Below, piece by piece: positions 1-11,120 of a stretch of DNA of 64,000 nucleotides (the stretch's first letter is position 1; every line of letters begins with the position of its first letter). The DNA is taken from positions 11,586,995 through 11,650,994 of the forward strand of contig NC_134541.1 in the NCBI RefSeq assembly GCF_050624435.1, in the 5' to 3' direction. Below the pieces are notes generated by a model, which worked only from the letters and a program-made list of their open reading frames with translations, made no database searches and was not told the DNA's origin. The stretch is from Tenrec ecaudatus (lineage: Eukaryota; Chordata; Mammalia; Afrosoricida; Tenrecidae). A program made the translations under genes and the position numbers.

Positions 1-783
1 TTCTTGATTGTCGTGAGAAAGGCTGTGATTGGCGTTGGTGTGACGGTTCCTGTTTGTGTTTTTGCCTGCACTTCTGGGCATCTTTCTAAAGCTAAATTGT
101 GGGATGTATATTTTATAGAGCAATGCACTGGACCCCTACGGGGCTGGGACTAGAAGGTTGGTGGTGGGGGGGGGTGGGAAGTGGGGGGAGGGAGGGAGGC
201 AACCCCCCTTCCCCCGAGCAGCCCCAAAGGTCAGTAATCCAGTGAACAATTATATTTTTTAAAACTTGGTGAATACATACTCAGCCAAAGAGACATCACT
301 TGAGCAACTTCTACATGTACAATATTGGCAAATAATTGCATTATATATATTTACACACACACACACACACGCAAAGGTCAAAACTACTTATAGATCAGGG
401 AATGCCTGGCAGCGTGGTTTTGGTTTGGAGGTACAGGGTGAGGAGCTTAAGGGGCAGCCCAAGGAATTGGCATATTGAGTCTCAGCATTTCTGTTCTGCC
501 TCCTAGTTCGTTGGAGTCTTAATCTAGTAAGCTGTCACCAGGGCACAGCAATTGATCCCTATACACTGGGGCCATGAGAGGAAGACGGAGTCAGGAATAG
601 AAGGAGAACACAGAATGCATGATGCACGGACCCCAGAACAGCTTCCCGGGAGACCCTAGGAACTAGATGGTGCTTGGCTACCATTCCTAACACATCAAAG
701 AGTTTATCCAAGAATCCTGATGAAAAGGGAAACTATTTTGATGTAATAATCTTAAAAAGACAAACGAATGAACACACATTTTA

Positions 784-1210
784 TTTATTTAATTTTTAAA
801 AGTTTAATCAATCATTTTATTGGGGACTCTTACAGCTCTTATCACAATCCATCCATCCATTGTGTCAAGCACATTTGTACCTATGTTGCCATCATCATTC
901 TGAAAACATTTTCTTTCTACTTGAGCCCTTGGTATCAGCTCTTCATTTTCCCCTCATTCCTCTATCCTCCCTCTCTCATGAACCCTTGATAACTTATAAA
1001 TTATTATTATTTTCATATCTTACACCATCCGAGGTCTCCCTTCACCCATGTTTCTGTTTGTCACCTTGGGGGTGGGGGGTGTTATATGTCGATAATTGCC
1101 ATTGGTTCCCCCTTTCTCCCCCCACTGTCCCCCTACCCTCTTGGTATCGCTACGCCCATTATTGTTCCCGAGGGGCTTATCTGTCCTGGTCAACACACAT
1201 TTTAAACCAA
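784..1210 (-). mobile_element. Afrotherian-type L1 3' end, antisense
   Basis: TTTTATTGGGGACTCTTACAGCTCTTATCACAATCC starts the same sequence seen at 38665 and 55915. The first bases are the complement of an AATAAAA signal, placing the 3' end of the element at the left. Similarity continues through CATCATCATTCTGAAAACATTTTC and CATGAACCCTTGATAA. Confidence 0.7.
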
Positions 1211-2502
1211 AAGAGAGCCGAGCAGTAGGATTTAATTTTCCTTTTGCCTCCGTCTAGGCACGGCGGTGCTATTGGTGCTGTGTTGATTAAAAGTGATAAC
1301 ATTTTGCTCATTGTGGGCGCTCTTGGTTTGTTTTACATTTCCCCCAGAACATTGTATTCAATATTATTTATGTCATGAGTGGGGTGTTCGGTGCCTCCTT
1401 GCCTGTGGCTCCAATAGACTTCCCCTAGCTCCAGCCCCCTAGCAGTCCAGTGCTGGGCCTAGACCTGATGATCCTGTCTCCAGGGAGAACACACCGGCTG
1501 GGCTGAGATCCAGGGGGATGGTTTTTGAAATCTGCTAAAAGAATGGACTCAGTGCCTGCGTTCACCATTCAGTGCTTCCCCCCCCCCCCCAGCTCATTTG
1601 TTTATTTATCTCTTCTGTGGTCGGTTTTTTTATTTTATTTTTTTGTTTTTTAATTTTTTTTCTGTGGTCGGTTTTTTAAAGACAGGCACAACAAAACGCA
1701 CACCAACTCAACCACATCTACACGCAGCCCTCGGTGACAACGGTGCCTCCAGGCTCACTGTCCTTTTCCAAACGGCCCCATAACCACACACAGAAACACA
1801 GGGTCCCCTAAGGGAAAACTCTGTCTGTAGCCCCTCCCTCGTGCCCCTGATGACCAGGGACCGTCCTCAGTTTCTCTGTGTTCGCTCATTTAATACACGT
1901 GAGCTGAGACTGGGCTCAGGGCTTCCTTTTGTTTTATTTGGGGGAAAACGATGCGTCAGGAAACACAGACACGCTCCCCCTTCACTTGTCACGCACCCGG
2001 TCCAAAGCCAGAGGCTACACCTTCATCACCCAATGCTTCTCCGGCGGATGGACCGGCCCTGGGCCCCTGGATGAGAATGTGTGGCTCACTGGTAGATGGC
2101 TCTCAGGACAGGCTGCCGAATTTTCAGAGCCCAGCGCAAAATGAAAGTGGAGCCCCTTTGGGAAAAAAAAAAGGATGATGAATTTCCTGCTGGTGACGGT
2201 GCAGTGAAGCGGGTCCTTACGGCCACGAAGGCGGAGCCGCTCTCTGTGAGCAGCAGACTCTCAGCAACACGGTGGGGGCTCAGCGGTTGTCTACCTCCTC
2301 CCTCTCTTTTAGAACATAGCTTCCCAAACTGGTTGGCTTACCACCCCTTTTTTCGGAAATAAAAACAACCCCCCTCAGTACCCCCTGCCCCTCCAGGCAA
2401 TTAAAATCCTAGGGCACTAAGGGGCACTATAGTCTCTGATCAAGGAGAAAGTCTAGGGATCTGCTTTTGTAGCAGGTCCATTCCACCTGCTCTTGCTTTC
2501 CC

Positions 2503-2705
2503 CGGTGTCATGGTGACGAGTTGGGTTGCTGACCTCAAGGTCAGCAGTTCAAACCACCAGCCAATCTGAGGGAAAAAGATGAAGCTTTCTACTCCTTAAA
2601 GAGTTGCAGTTTCTGAAAACCCAAGGGGGACAGTTCTACCCTGTCGTCTAGGCTCATTGTGAATGACCAAGTGAATCCACTGGATGGCGGTGAATTTGGT
2701 TGAGT
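2503..2705 (+). mobile_element. AFROSINE-like SINE
   Basis: Near full length, with CAGTTCAAACCACCAGCC and the tail CACTGGATGGCGGTGAATTT. Lies in the upstream intergenic region. Confidence 0.75.
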
Positions 2706-3276
2706 TTTGGACTGTTCCACTGCCCCACCCTCCACCCCTGGGGGCAGCATCACCTGATTTAGCAACTGGTTTGAACTGGAGAAGCGGAGGCCTGGAAACA
2801 TGAGGTAACTGGCTTCAAGGGTACAAACTGAGCGAGAGGAGGAACCTGGGTGGCATCCAGACCTCCTCACACTGGACTGGTCCTCATTGTACCACGAGGC
2901 CACCCCAGCCCCAGCCAAACACTCAGACTTTCATGGCCAGGGGCCTCCTAGGAAGGCTATGGTCAAGTGGGGGTGCTGGCTGGATTCCGGCCTGCCAGTC
3001 TTATTCCAACAAGGTAGGGTCTCTGATCGGAGAAAGGACTTTCATTTATTGGTTGGTTTGTTTATAGAACACAGCCTCTTTTCTTTCTTTTTAAAAGAAA
3101 AACATTGGTAGCGTTTTCCCAAACCATTGACTCAGATGAAATGTTATTTCAGATGACACCCAATTGGACCCCGGTACTAACACACCCCATTAAACTGGGA
3201 AATCTCTTATGGTTTGCCTTCTCCTCTGGAAGCTCCGTTGGCCACCATTCTCCCATGTCTCCCTTCAGCTGCCCTT

Positions 3277-3464
3277 GAGTGAGTCGCTACCCGGTGCAGC
3301 GATCTGCAAGGTCCACAGTTAGAAACCACCAGCCGCTCCTTGGGAGAAGGATGGGGCTTTCTACTCCAGGAAACAGTTACCATCTCAGAAACTCACAGGG
3401 GCAGGTCTACCCTGTCCTGTAGGGTCGCTCTGAGTCGGTACCGATTCAATGGCAGGGAAATTTT
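3277..3464 (+). mobile_element. AFROSINE-like SINE
   Basis: Head shortened; the tail GGGTCGCTCTGAGTCGGTAC is well preserved. Confidence 0.75.
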
Positions 3465-3654
3465 CACCCTGTGCTCAGTACTATTCTAGGACCTGGGAAG
3501 ACAGTCAGGTTTGTCGGATAAGATACAGGATCCTGTAGAGTGTATGGGGCTTCCCTAGAACAAACATTGTATACAATACCCGGGTCAGATTTGTATGAAA
3601 AAAAGACTCAATGTTTGTCTAAGATTCAAAATCTAACAGCATGCCTGTGTTAGA

Positions 3655-4190
3655 TAGGGTTCTCTAGAGAGACAAAACCAGATTGCTAATAATTATATAT
3701 ATTTATAAGATATATAACACAGAAATAAACAGTTAAATTATAAAGCAGTAGAAATGGCTCAGTGCAACTCACTCCCATGAGACAGTTGTGAGACACTGGC
3801 AGTCCTTCAAGTCTTGAGGGCCGCCGGGTAGTCCTCTGTAAAGCAATTCAGGCTATCTGGGCACTGGCAGCAAACAGCAAGGCAGGTCACCAACAGCCAG
3901 CCAGATGACAGGGTCTGACAGTCCCCAGCTCGAGAGATATAAATTCCAATTGTGTGGCGAAGCAGGTCTTGAAGGAACCTCAAGTTACAGTGACACAGTC
4001 CATGGGTTAGGTGTCCCACAGGTAGTATAGCTTGCAAATGGAGGCACAGAACAAGCAAGGCAGCTGCACACTGGTCCGCTGATCAAAGATCAAGAGACAA
4101 GAAAGGCGAGGCTTGCCAAGCCATTTATCTCTCCACCCTTCAATTAATCCCACATGTGTTTATTGGCCAGGTTGGCACAATAAACTAACT
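3655..4190 (-). mobile_element. LINE 3'-end-like repeat, copy A
   Basis: Starts GGGTTCTCTAGAGAGACAAAAC. Its last ~85 bp (4105-4190), ending TTATTGGCCAGGTTGGCACAATAAAC, are nearly identical to 53170-53255. The opening resembles the antisense 3' end of mammalian L1 elements. The family is defined here by copies within the window. Confidence 0.6.
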
Positions 4191-4289
4191 ACCTCAATGC
4201 CCAATACAGCAGTGAGCCACATGGACACCATCCCTGTTGTGGAAGCCAGAGAAATGGTTTCAGAACTCAAATATGACCATGCCATACCC

Positions 4290-4470
4290 TGCTGAAGGCT
4301 CTTCAATTGGCCACCATGGCCATGAAGTTCAAAATTCTCGACCTGGCCCTCCAGGTCTACCCACCCAGCTCAGCCTCACCAGGCTCACTCCCTGCTCCCT
4401 CTCTAAGCACCTGTCACTCTGGCCCTCTTCCTCCTGCCTCAGGGCCTTTGGACAGACCCTCAGCTGGCTT
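4290..4470 (-). mobile_element. L2-like relic, antisense
   Basis: CTGGCCCTCCAGGTCTACC and CTGCCTCAGGGCCTTTGGAC resemble the old mammalian L2 element read antisense. Confidence 0.45.
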
Positions 4471-5089
4471 ATCAGTTGATCCACAGTGGAGTTTTTTTCC
4501 TTTTTTTCTCCTCACAACGGGTTTCTTGATGTAAGCTCCACAGCACCCTTTCCTTTCCCTTCATACGGGGTCCAGGCTAGGACCCCAGCATGGGCTGTGG
4601 TGGGACTACCAATGTGTGCCAGAAGCTGTTCCTTAGTGGCTTTCCTTGCCACCATGCTCTCACTGGGGAGATGGGAAGAAAGAAAAGATCAGGACCCCTG
4701 AGAGAAGGGCAGTTGCAGGGCAGGGAGAAGGTGACAGAGGCTCACTGTCAAGGCCTCAGGCCCACCCTCCACCCCCAGGTCTCGCCTCTGAATGCATGAG
4801 GTCACGAGTTCTGCTCCAGGCCCATGATCCTGAGAACACAAATGAATTACTGGAGAATAAAAACGTGCCTTCTCCCAACCTAACTCCTACCCTTGGAGGA
4901 GCCTCTGCAGAGAGAAAACCCTCTCCCTTCCGACTGCCGCAGAAGGACTCCCAGCCCTTTCGAGAACTCTGACCCTGGACAGGCTTCAAGGGAGCCAAGC
5001 TAGAGAGTTGTCTTTAGAATGTCCAGAACAAACCAACTTCCCTAACGCTGATTTAAAAGAAAAATCTCTCTGCATTTTAGAAATAACTT

Positions 5090-5800
5090 GATCGGCATAG
5101 AGTTTGTTCAATCATATTAAGGCGAGTCATACAATCACCACCACCATCAACTTCAGAACATCCTCCTCTTCCTAGTACTTACTTTGTTAGCTCCCCAGCC
5201 TCCCCTGCCGCCCGCGCCTCTCGGCCGTCACCAATCCCGTTCCTGTCTCTACCGAGTTACCTACCTTGAATTTCAAGATATAGACCATCAGACAAAACAC
5301 AAACCGGAAACAAACCGAGAAGGCCAGAGTGACAAAACTAAGCAGAGAAAACCTTAGTGGAAAATAAAGAAAACATTAAAAACGGAAACAACTTTAAAAC
5401 GGGTCCAAAAGGAAATCAAAAGATAAAATGTTATACTCTAAGTGAACTGCGTCACCTATAATGCATTTTACCATGCTGCCTGACAGCAAGGTTGTCCACA
5501 CCCCTGGACGGTGTTTAGAGGTCCTTGTGGGGACCAAGCAAATGGATCTGGGGCTTGCACCGTCACCATAGCCTTCTGCAAACCAGGTGTTCACAATTTA
5601 AACTCTGATACTATCCCCTCCTTTGGGTTTCCATTTTCTTGTTTACAACCCTTGGATCGCACCGGCTGGTGTGCTTCTTCCATGTGGACTTGGTTGACAC
5701 CCCACTGAGACCAGTCTTTAACAACCCAGATGCTATTCTTCCTGATGGCCAGGGCTGTCATCTCATTTCTTCACCACACTTTGCTCTAGCACTGTGGTAG
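5090..5800 (-). mobile_element. L1-derived fragment, antisense
   Basis: The segment CTGGTGTGCTTCTTCCATGT followed by CTTTAACAACCCAGATGC and TTCTTCACCACA matches the remembered antisense afrotherian L1 3' region. The left part is less certain. Confidence 0.5.
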
Positions 5801-5839
5801 TCACACCATTTCATGTCCGTGTGATACAAGAATGACCGG

Positions 5840-6300
5840 GTGGAGTCTAGTCTGTCAGTCAGGTCACAGCCCGATGATCCCTCCTGTGGGTGTGGCCTTC
5901 TCATGAGGATTCAGGGAACGGCCTCTCTCTTAATTTTGTCATCAGAAGAGGCGGTCTTCTCTCTTTCTCGCTTTCTGCTTCACATTCCTGTTGACAAGCC
6001 ACATGGAGCCATGCTGATGGCAGCCAGAGGCCTGGAGATGCTTCCACCACGATTGGATCCATAAGACTTCCCACCCACCAGCCTGTGATCTTCCTGCATT
6101 TGGCATCATTGCATGTGCTAAAGAGGAACTTATGGACTAGTATTAGATCTATGGGCTAATATCAGAATTATGGACTTGATCTAGACTGATCTGGGCTGTG
6201 TTTTCACTATCCAATTGCTCTTTGATATAAAGCTCTCTCTTACACACATATGAGAGTCTGGATTTCTTTCTCTGGTCCACCTGAACTAACAGAAGCACTC
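5840..6300 (+). mobile_element. LINE 3'-end-like repeat, copy in opposite orientation
   Basis: TTGATATAAAGCTCTCTCTTACACACATATGAG and the end TTTCTCTGGTCCACC are the complement of sequence at 52770-52830. The body (GTCTGTCAGTCAGGTCACAG, GCCAGAGGCCTGGAG) matches a repeat remembered from elephant. Confidence 0.6.
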
Positions 6301-6530
6301 GCATCTTCAGTGAGTGTTGCATGAGGGTGAGTATCGAGTAGGAAGGCTGATGCTTTTGTAGTACATTATCAGTGTCACCTAATCCTTGTCAACTTTGCGA
6401 TGATGTTTATTGTGCGTAGTTGTGTAAGATTCTTGCCCTAAGCAATTGGGTGTCCAGTCAGCCTCATAGAGGAAGACCTTTACAGACAGATCTAATGAAT
6501 ATTTTCAATTCATCACACCCCTCTCTTTGA

Positions 6531-6590
6531 CCATCCCTCCCTCCATCCATCCATCCATCCATCCATCCATCCATCCATCCATCCATCCAC
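6531..6590 (+). repeat. (ATCC)n microsatellite
   Basis: About 12 uninterrupted CCAT units. Confidence 0.97.
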
Positions 6591-6603
6591 TCTTATGGTT
6601 GTT

Positions 6604-7215
6604 TGTTTCTATCAAGTTGGCTCAGACGCAAGCTGACCTCATGTATTAGGGAACAACATGTCTAGTCCTGTGCCACTCTCATGGCTTTGGCGTTTTGAGC
6701 TGGTTATCATGGCCATTATGTTAATCCACCTAATTGTGAGTTTCCCGAGTTTTCACTGATCTTATACTTTACCAACCATGATGCTGTTTTCTAGAAATCG
6801 GTCTTTGATGATGACACACCCAAAGTAAGTGATCCAGAGTTTCGCCGTCTTGGCTTCTAAGGAGCATTCTGGCTCTATTTCTCGTCTCAGACTGATCTGT
6901 TTGTTCTTTGGCAGGATGTGATGTAGTTCATATTCTTCACCCACACCCCAGTGGGAATGTATCAGTGCTTTATCTGTTTTCCTAGCTTTCACACGCATAT
7001 GAAGTCATTGAAAAGACCGTGGTGGCTTGGGTCTGGCACATCTTTGTCCTCAAAGTCCCATCGTTGCTTTTGAACCCTGCAAGGACGTCTTTGACAGCAG
7101 ATTCTCACACTGCTTTCCACTGTGTGTTTTCTTAACTGCGGCTTCCACGGACCTTGATCGTGGATCTCTGCTCATCCAGTCACCCATCAATCTGCACGTC
7201 ACAGTGAGGGAGGCA
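6604..7215 (-). mobile_element. BovB-like RTE remnant, antisense
   Basis: AAGTAAGTGATCCAGAGTTTC, CTTCTAAGGAGCATTCTGGC, TTTGTTCTTTGGCAGGATG and CATATGAAGTCATTGAAAAGACCGTGG follow the order of antisense RTE/BovB sequence. It includes the segment ending TGGATC. Frames are broken. Confidence 0.7.
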
Positions 7216-7864
7216 GTGATGGCCCCTGCCTTGGGAGAGCTCTGAGGTTGGTGGAGGTAGAATTCCCTGATTGGCTAAGTCTGGGTCATGGGGCCATGTC
7301 TTCTGGGGTGGAAGTGGGGAGTGTTCGTGGAACAGCTGGGCTTTGGGCTCTACCAAAATTTGGCTAACAAGGTGCCCAAAGGTACACACCTGGGTGTTGT
7401 CAGAAAAAGAGGGGCATGATTCTGGTTACATACAATCAGGAGTTATCCAGTACATTAGAGGCCTTTAATTGCGATGGGGTAGAGAGATGGGGAAGGATGT
7501 CTGGCGGTGGCCTCTCTCTCTCTCTCTCTCCCCGCCCCCCTCCCTCTAGCTTAGGGGAGAAGGCTGCTTTTCTTGTTTGTGCCTGGCAACATTTCAGGGG
7601 CCAGATCATGGCCTGTCATAGGGACCAAGGAGTGTCTCCTTCTAGAGACCAGCCTTTCAGGGTCCTCCTGGGCCATCACCCTTCCTTCATTTGCCTCCAT
7701 CTCCCAGTGATCCCCTAAGAGGCTTGTTGTGTACACAGTCTGGTGGTACTTGCAATCGGGAGCCATAAAAGAAGGTTCAGAACCAGAAATCGTCTCCCAA
7801 GACTCTGAAAGTTGGTGAGTCCCCAGCCCGGCTTCAGCCCTCTAATGGGGGTGGGAGTCCACAC

Positions 7865-8030
7865 GGGTGATTCTCATCCTGCTCACACATGGGAATCACC
7901 TGCTTATGCAAAATACTGATGTCTGGGCCCCACCCCCAACGCTTGGGCTGCTGGGTCTTGGGTGGGGCCCAGGCACTAGCCAGTGGGCACGGCTCTCCAA
8001 GTGATTCCAGTGGGGAACTCCCCCCCCCCC
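7865..8030. mobile_element. MER5A-like hAT-Charlie relic
   Basis: GTGATTCTCATCCTG, GGGAATCACCTGC, CTGGGCCCCACCCCCA and the following GGTGGGGCCCAGGCA follow the order of the old eutherian MER5A element. Diverged, so far older than the SPIN copies. Confidence 0.65.
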
Positions 8031-8744
8031 TTCTCCATGCAAGATGGGAACTGTCACTGTGCTTCTCTGCTCCTGGAATGGTGAAGGGCGAGGGGGCTGT
8101 CTGACTTCTACGCATCACTGGATCCCCACACTCGCAGCAACGCCACTTTCCAGGCAGGTGCTCACTCTTTGTGAGATCAGTGATCAAGCCGCTTTGCACC
8201 CATCCTCGTTCAGTGGAGGTGGCTGCCCCGAAAGACCAGCACCCTTCCCTCTCCTGGCATGTGGAGGAGGCTGGCCAGTCTTCACTCGGGGTCAAGCTCA
8301 GGGTGACCCAGCTGCTTCTCTTGCCTCAGCTCCTGCAACACGCGGCTGCGCTTTAGAAATGGTGGGAAGTTAGGGTACAAAGTACTTCGGTTCAGGCTCT
8401 GTTGGGTTCGCTTTGCCTGGCCCAGATATATACAAGGGTAAATGTATATTTTGCCACCTTCAGCCAAATCGGTCTGAGACCCCTGGAAGTGTTTGTTGGG
8501 GTGGTACTGGTTTCTTATGCAGTTTGTGACCTCCAATATTGTTCCTGACGCCCACTTGGGGGCTTTTTACAAATGGGCAGGCAGGATAGGATTCCATGGT
8601 CCAAATACCTTGGACAGGCAAAGGTAGGCAGATATGCATTTCCCAGTGGTGGCCAGGAGTGGGAGGGACAAAGGAGACATGGTGGAGATGTTTTTGTTTC
8701 GTCCCTTGGGGAGTCACTTGCTAAGACCTCAACAGGCCCTGCCT

Positions 8745-9300
8745 GATTCTGCGTCGGCCTTGCAATTGCTGTGTTTGGCAGCCACCGCGTCTCTTCATCT
8801 CACGGAGGGTCTTCCTCCTTTGTGCTGAGGGTCTTCTTTTAGCAAGCACGATGTCTTTCTCGAGGCCCTGTCCTCTGCTGACAACAGGTCCAAAGCACAT
8901 GAAATGACGTCTCGGCTTCCTTGCCTGTTTCTTCCCAGATTTCTTTGTTCTTCTGGCAGTGTGTGGGATTTGGGATTCGGGGGCTATAATTCAAATGCAT
9001 CAATTCTTCTGAGATCTTTTTATTCATTGTTTGGCTTTCCCCCCCGCCCCCGCATCTGAGGTGATTGAAACACCATGGTCAGGGGTCCCTCAGTCCTCCA
9101 ATGGACACCTTTTCTCTTTACTACCTTCAAGCGGCCTTGTGTAGCAGAGTCGCCCGTGCAATGATAATGTCGCTTGATTTCCTGGCTGCTGTTTCCACCA
9201 GCACTGAGTGTGGATCCAAGTAAAATCTTTTTCCGGTTTTCGTTATTCCCCATCCAACTGTCTCATGGATGTGAGGCGATTGAAAACACCGTGGCTTTGA
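8745..9300 (-). mobile_element. BovB-like RTE remnant, antisense, rearranged
   Basis: AGCACGATGTCTTTCTCGAG, TTTCTTTGTTCTTCTGGCAGT, AATTCAAATGCATCAATTCTTC and GATGTGAGGCGATTGAAAACACC are RTE landmarks. The GAGGTGATTGAAACACCATGG motif occurs twice (about 9057 and 9270), so the copy is duplicated or two pieces lie side by side. Confidence 0.65.
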
Positions 9301-10024
9301 TAATATGGGGTTTTTGTTTCCAGGGATGGAAAATGTGGCAGTGGCCATTAGGGCAGGTTGCACACATAGCTGATGTCACTCATTTTACGGAATTGTACCC
9401 ATGAAAAAGGCCGAATTGGCAAAAGCTGTGCTCTTTATCTTTTTTAGAGCAACAAAAATCACCGCCACCACCACCACCCACATTCCTGAGCCTCGACTCC
9501 AGACTTAAAGGAGGGAGCTGAGAAGCTGGCTTTTTAACAAGCATCCAGGTGTAGCATCCAGGTGCCCTTGTTACCTGCCAACCCTACTTCCCTCTTGTTC
9601 TTTCTCTAACTCAGCCAAGCCCTATGGCATTTGCTCTTGCTGATCTCACTGCCAGAAACACTGCCCACAGATCTTCCGGCTAGTCCAAACGCCCCTTATG
9701 TAGGCAGGTCTCCCCCCATCCCTGGTGTGGCCCCACCGTCCTGAGTGAATTCCCTCCCACCACTTACTCCATGTGTTTGTTCCTGCTCTTCTCCCCCCTC
9801 GCTCTAGAACCTGGGCCCCTGAACACAAATGTCCCCAGCACCTGGCACACAGTCGGCACCAATAAGGACAGACTTAAGGGACATCTGAGGACCCCCCTGC
9901 CCCCCAGGCCCTCGGGAATGGCGTCTAGGGATGTGAACTGGTCAAGTCATGTGGGCCAAGAGGCACCTGTGGGCCAAGAGGCACCTGGAGAGACCCTGGG
10001 CGTGGCAGGGAGGGGTGGCTCTTA

Positions 10025-10150
10025 AGGAGCCTCGGTGGAGCACTGGTTAGTGCTGGGCTGCTGCCCTGAAGGTCGGCGGGTCGATCCACCAGGATTGCCA
10101 GAGAAGGCTAGTGGGCTATGCCTGCATCTTTGAGTGGGCTGGGTGTCCCT
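10025..10150 (+). mobile_element. AFROSINE-like head fragment
   Basis: GGAGCCTCGGTGGAGCACTGG, then GTTAGTGCTGGGCTGC. Only the tRNA-like head remains, ending about 80 bp before the CpG island. Confidence 0.55.
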
Positions 10151-10229
10151 AAAGAGATAAACCTCTCCTCTCCCTAAATCAGAACTGGACCCGCTGGCAT
10201 TGAGGCAAAACGGCAAGGGCCTGCAGCTC

Positions 10230-11120
10230 TCTTGTTTAGACCCTGGGTCTGCAGGGCGCACCGCGCTCGGCCAGAAGCTGCGAGGCGCCCGAGTCTGGCG
10301 ATGACCCCAGCTGGTGGTTCCCCGCGGTGCCCAGCAGTGCAGCCAGGGCCGGCCTCCTTCCTCCCGGGGACCGCGGGCCCGACAACCTCCTCGCTCGCCC
10401 TCCCTCCCTCCCCGGTCCCTGGGCGGCGCCCCGCCCCCGGCCGGCCTGGCCGCCCTGTCCCCGCCCCGTCCCCCTCCCCCGCGGGCTGCAACAGGTGCCT
10501 CCCGGAGCAGGAAGCGCGCGCGCCGTCGCTCAGCGCGTCCGGACCCGCTGCGCCGCGCCAGCCCGACCCGGCGTGCGTCCCCACGAGGAAAGTGACCCCC
10601 GCGTCGCCCGCCTCGGCGCTCCACTGCCTGCCGCCCCGCCACCCCGGCCAGGGGCCCAGAACCCGGCGAGGTGCGCGCCGAGCCCGCGCTCTCCCGAGCC
10701 CCACCAGCTCCCAAGCCATGGACGCCCTGGAGCAGCAGCCGGACCCCGACGGCGGGGACGCCCCGGGCCACGAGCCCGGGGGCAGCCCCCAGGACGAGCT
10801 GGACTTCTCCATCCTCTTCGACTATGACTATTTGAATCCCATCGAAGGTCGGTGGAGGCGCCCCGCGGCCCCCGGCCTGGTCTCGAGTCGGGCCGGGGAC
10901 GTGGCGCAGGGGAGGGGGCTCGAAGGGCCCCGGGCCCCAGACATCAAGCCTCCTCGGCGGGCGTCTGGGGTGGGGGAGGTTGGTCTCCCCAGCCCAGGTG
11001 AGAGGAGGGGATGCGCTGCGCAGTGACGGCTTCCACCCCTAGAGGGCGGTGGGCGCGCTCTTGCCCCGTGGGCGGCGGCGGTTTCGAGTTACGGCGACTT
11101 TCCCCGGAGACTTGGTTCGC
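10230..11120 (+). promoter_or_regulatory. NFATC2: CpG-island promoter and 5' UTR region of NFATC2
   Basis: CpG dinucleotides are frequent from about 10240 through exon 1 to about 11120, against CpG-poor flanks. GC-box-like motifs (CCCCGCCCC and close variants) lie at 10428-10440 and 10459-10468. I see no TATA box at a convincing distance, which fits a dispersed-start CpG-island promoter. The transcription start cannot be fixed from sequence alone; it should lie upstream of the ATG at 10718. The frame of the ATG stays open upstream to at least 10232. Confidence 0.75.
10718..10847 (+). CDS. NFATC2: NFATC2 coding exon 1 (residues 1-43 plus first base of codon 44)
   Basis: Encodes the N-terminus of nuclear factor of activated T-cells 2, a calcium/calcineurin-regulated Rel-family transcription factor that shuttles from cytoplasm to nucleus. 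The start ATG has a strong Kozak context (G at -3, G at +4), and the translation from MDALEQQPDPDGG through DFSILFDYDYLNPIE matches the remembered mammalian NFATC2 N-terminus closely. The acidic/aromatic stretch belongs to the N-terminal transactivation segment. FSILF at residues 30-34 is the FxxxF motif known as the casein kinase 1 docking site in NFAT1. The exon ends ATCGAAG followed by GTCGGT; splicing to 32619 completes a Glu codon and restores the conserved Glu-Glu-Pro sequence. An in-frame open stretch extends upstream to 10232, but the conserved start is this ATG. Confidence 0.97.

Larger units (their letters stand above)
1..10229. other. Upstream intergenic region of NFATC2
   Basis: No coding exon is recognised here; open frames are short and lack protein-like composition. 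The stretch holds an L1 3' end (784-1210), two SINEs (2503-2705, 3277-3464), LINE-end sequences (3655-6300), two RTE remnants (6604-7215, 8745-9300) and a MER5A-like element (7865-8030). Stretches 1-783, 1211-2308, 3465-3654, 6301-6530, 7216-7864, 8031-8744 and 9301-10024 show only unassigned sequence with short low-complexity tracts, such as a G-rich run near 163-218 and a C-run near 1574-1590. In human the gene upstream of NFATC2 is ATP9A, but I could not recognise any ATP9A sequence at the left edge. Confidence 0.6.

Noticed and set aside
1-780. Possible 3' end of ATP9A at the left edge
   Set aside because: Gene order in human suggests it might be nearby, but no recognisable ATP9A sequence was seen.
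6531-6590. CRISPR-like regular repetition
   Set aside because: It is a simple CCAT microsatellite in a mammalian genome; dispersed SINEs likewise have no regular spacing.
10022-10812. Two overlapping antisense open frames (249 and 212 codons) across the promoter
   Set aside because: They mirror GC-rich CpG-island sequence and exon 1; composition is Gly/Arg/Ala-rich and one runs into a SINE.
10718-11026. Continuation of exon 1 frame past 10847
   Set aside because: Reads into intron 1; the splice donor and exact restoration of the conserved Glu-Glu-Pro junction at 32619 show the exon ends at 10847.
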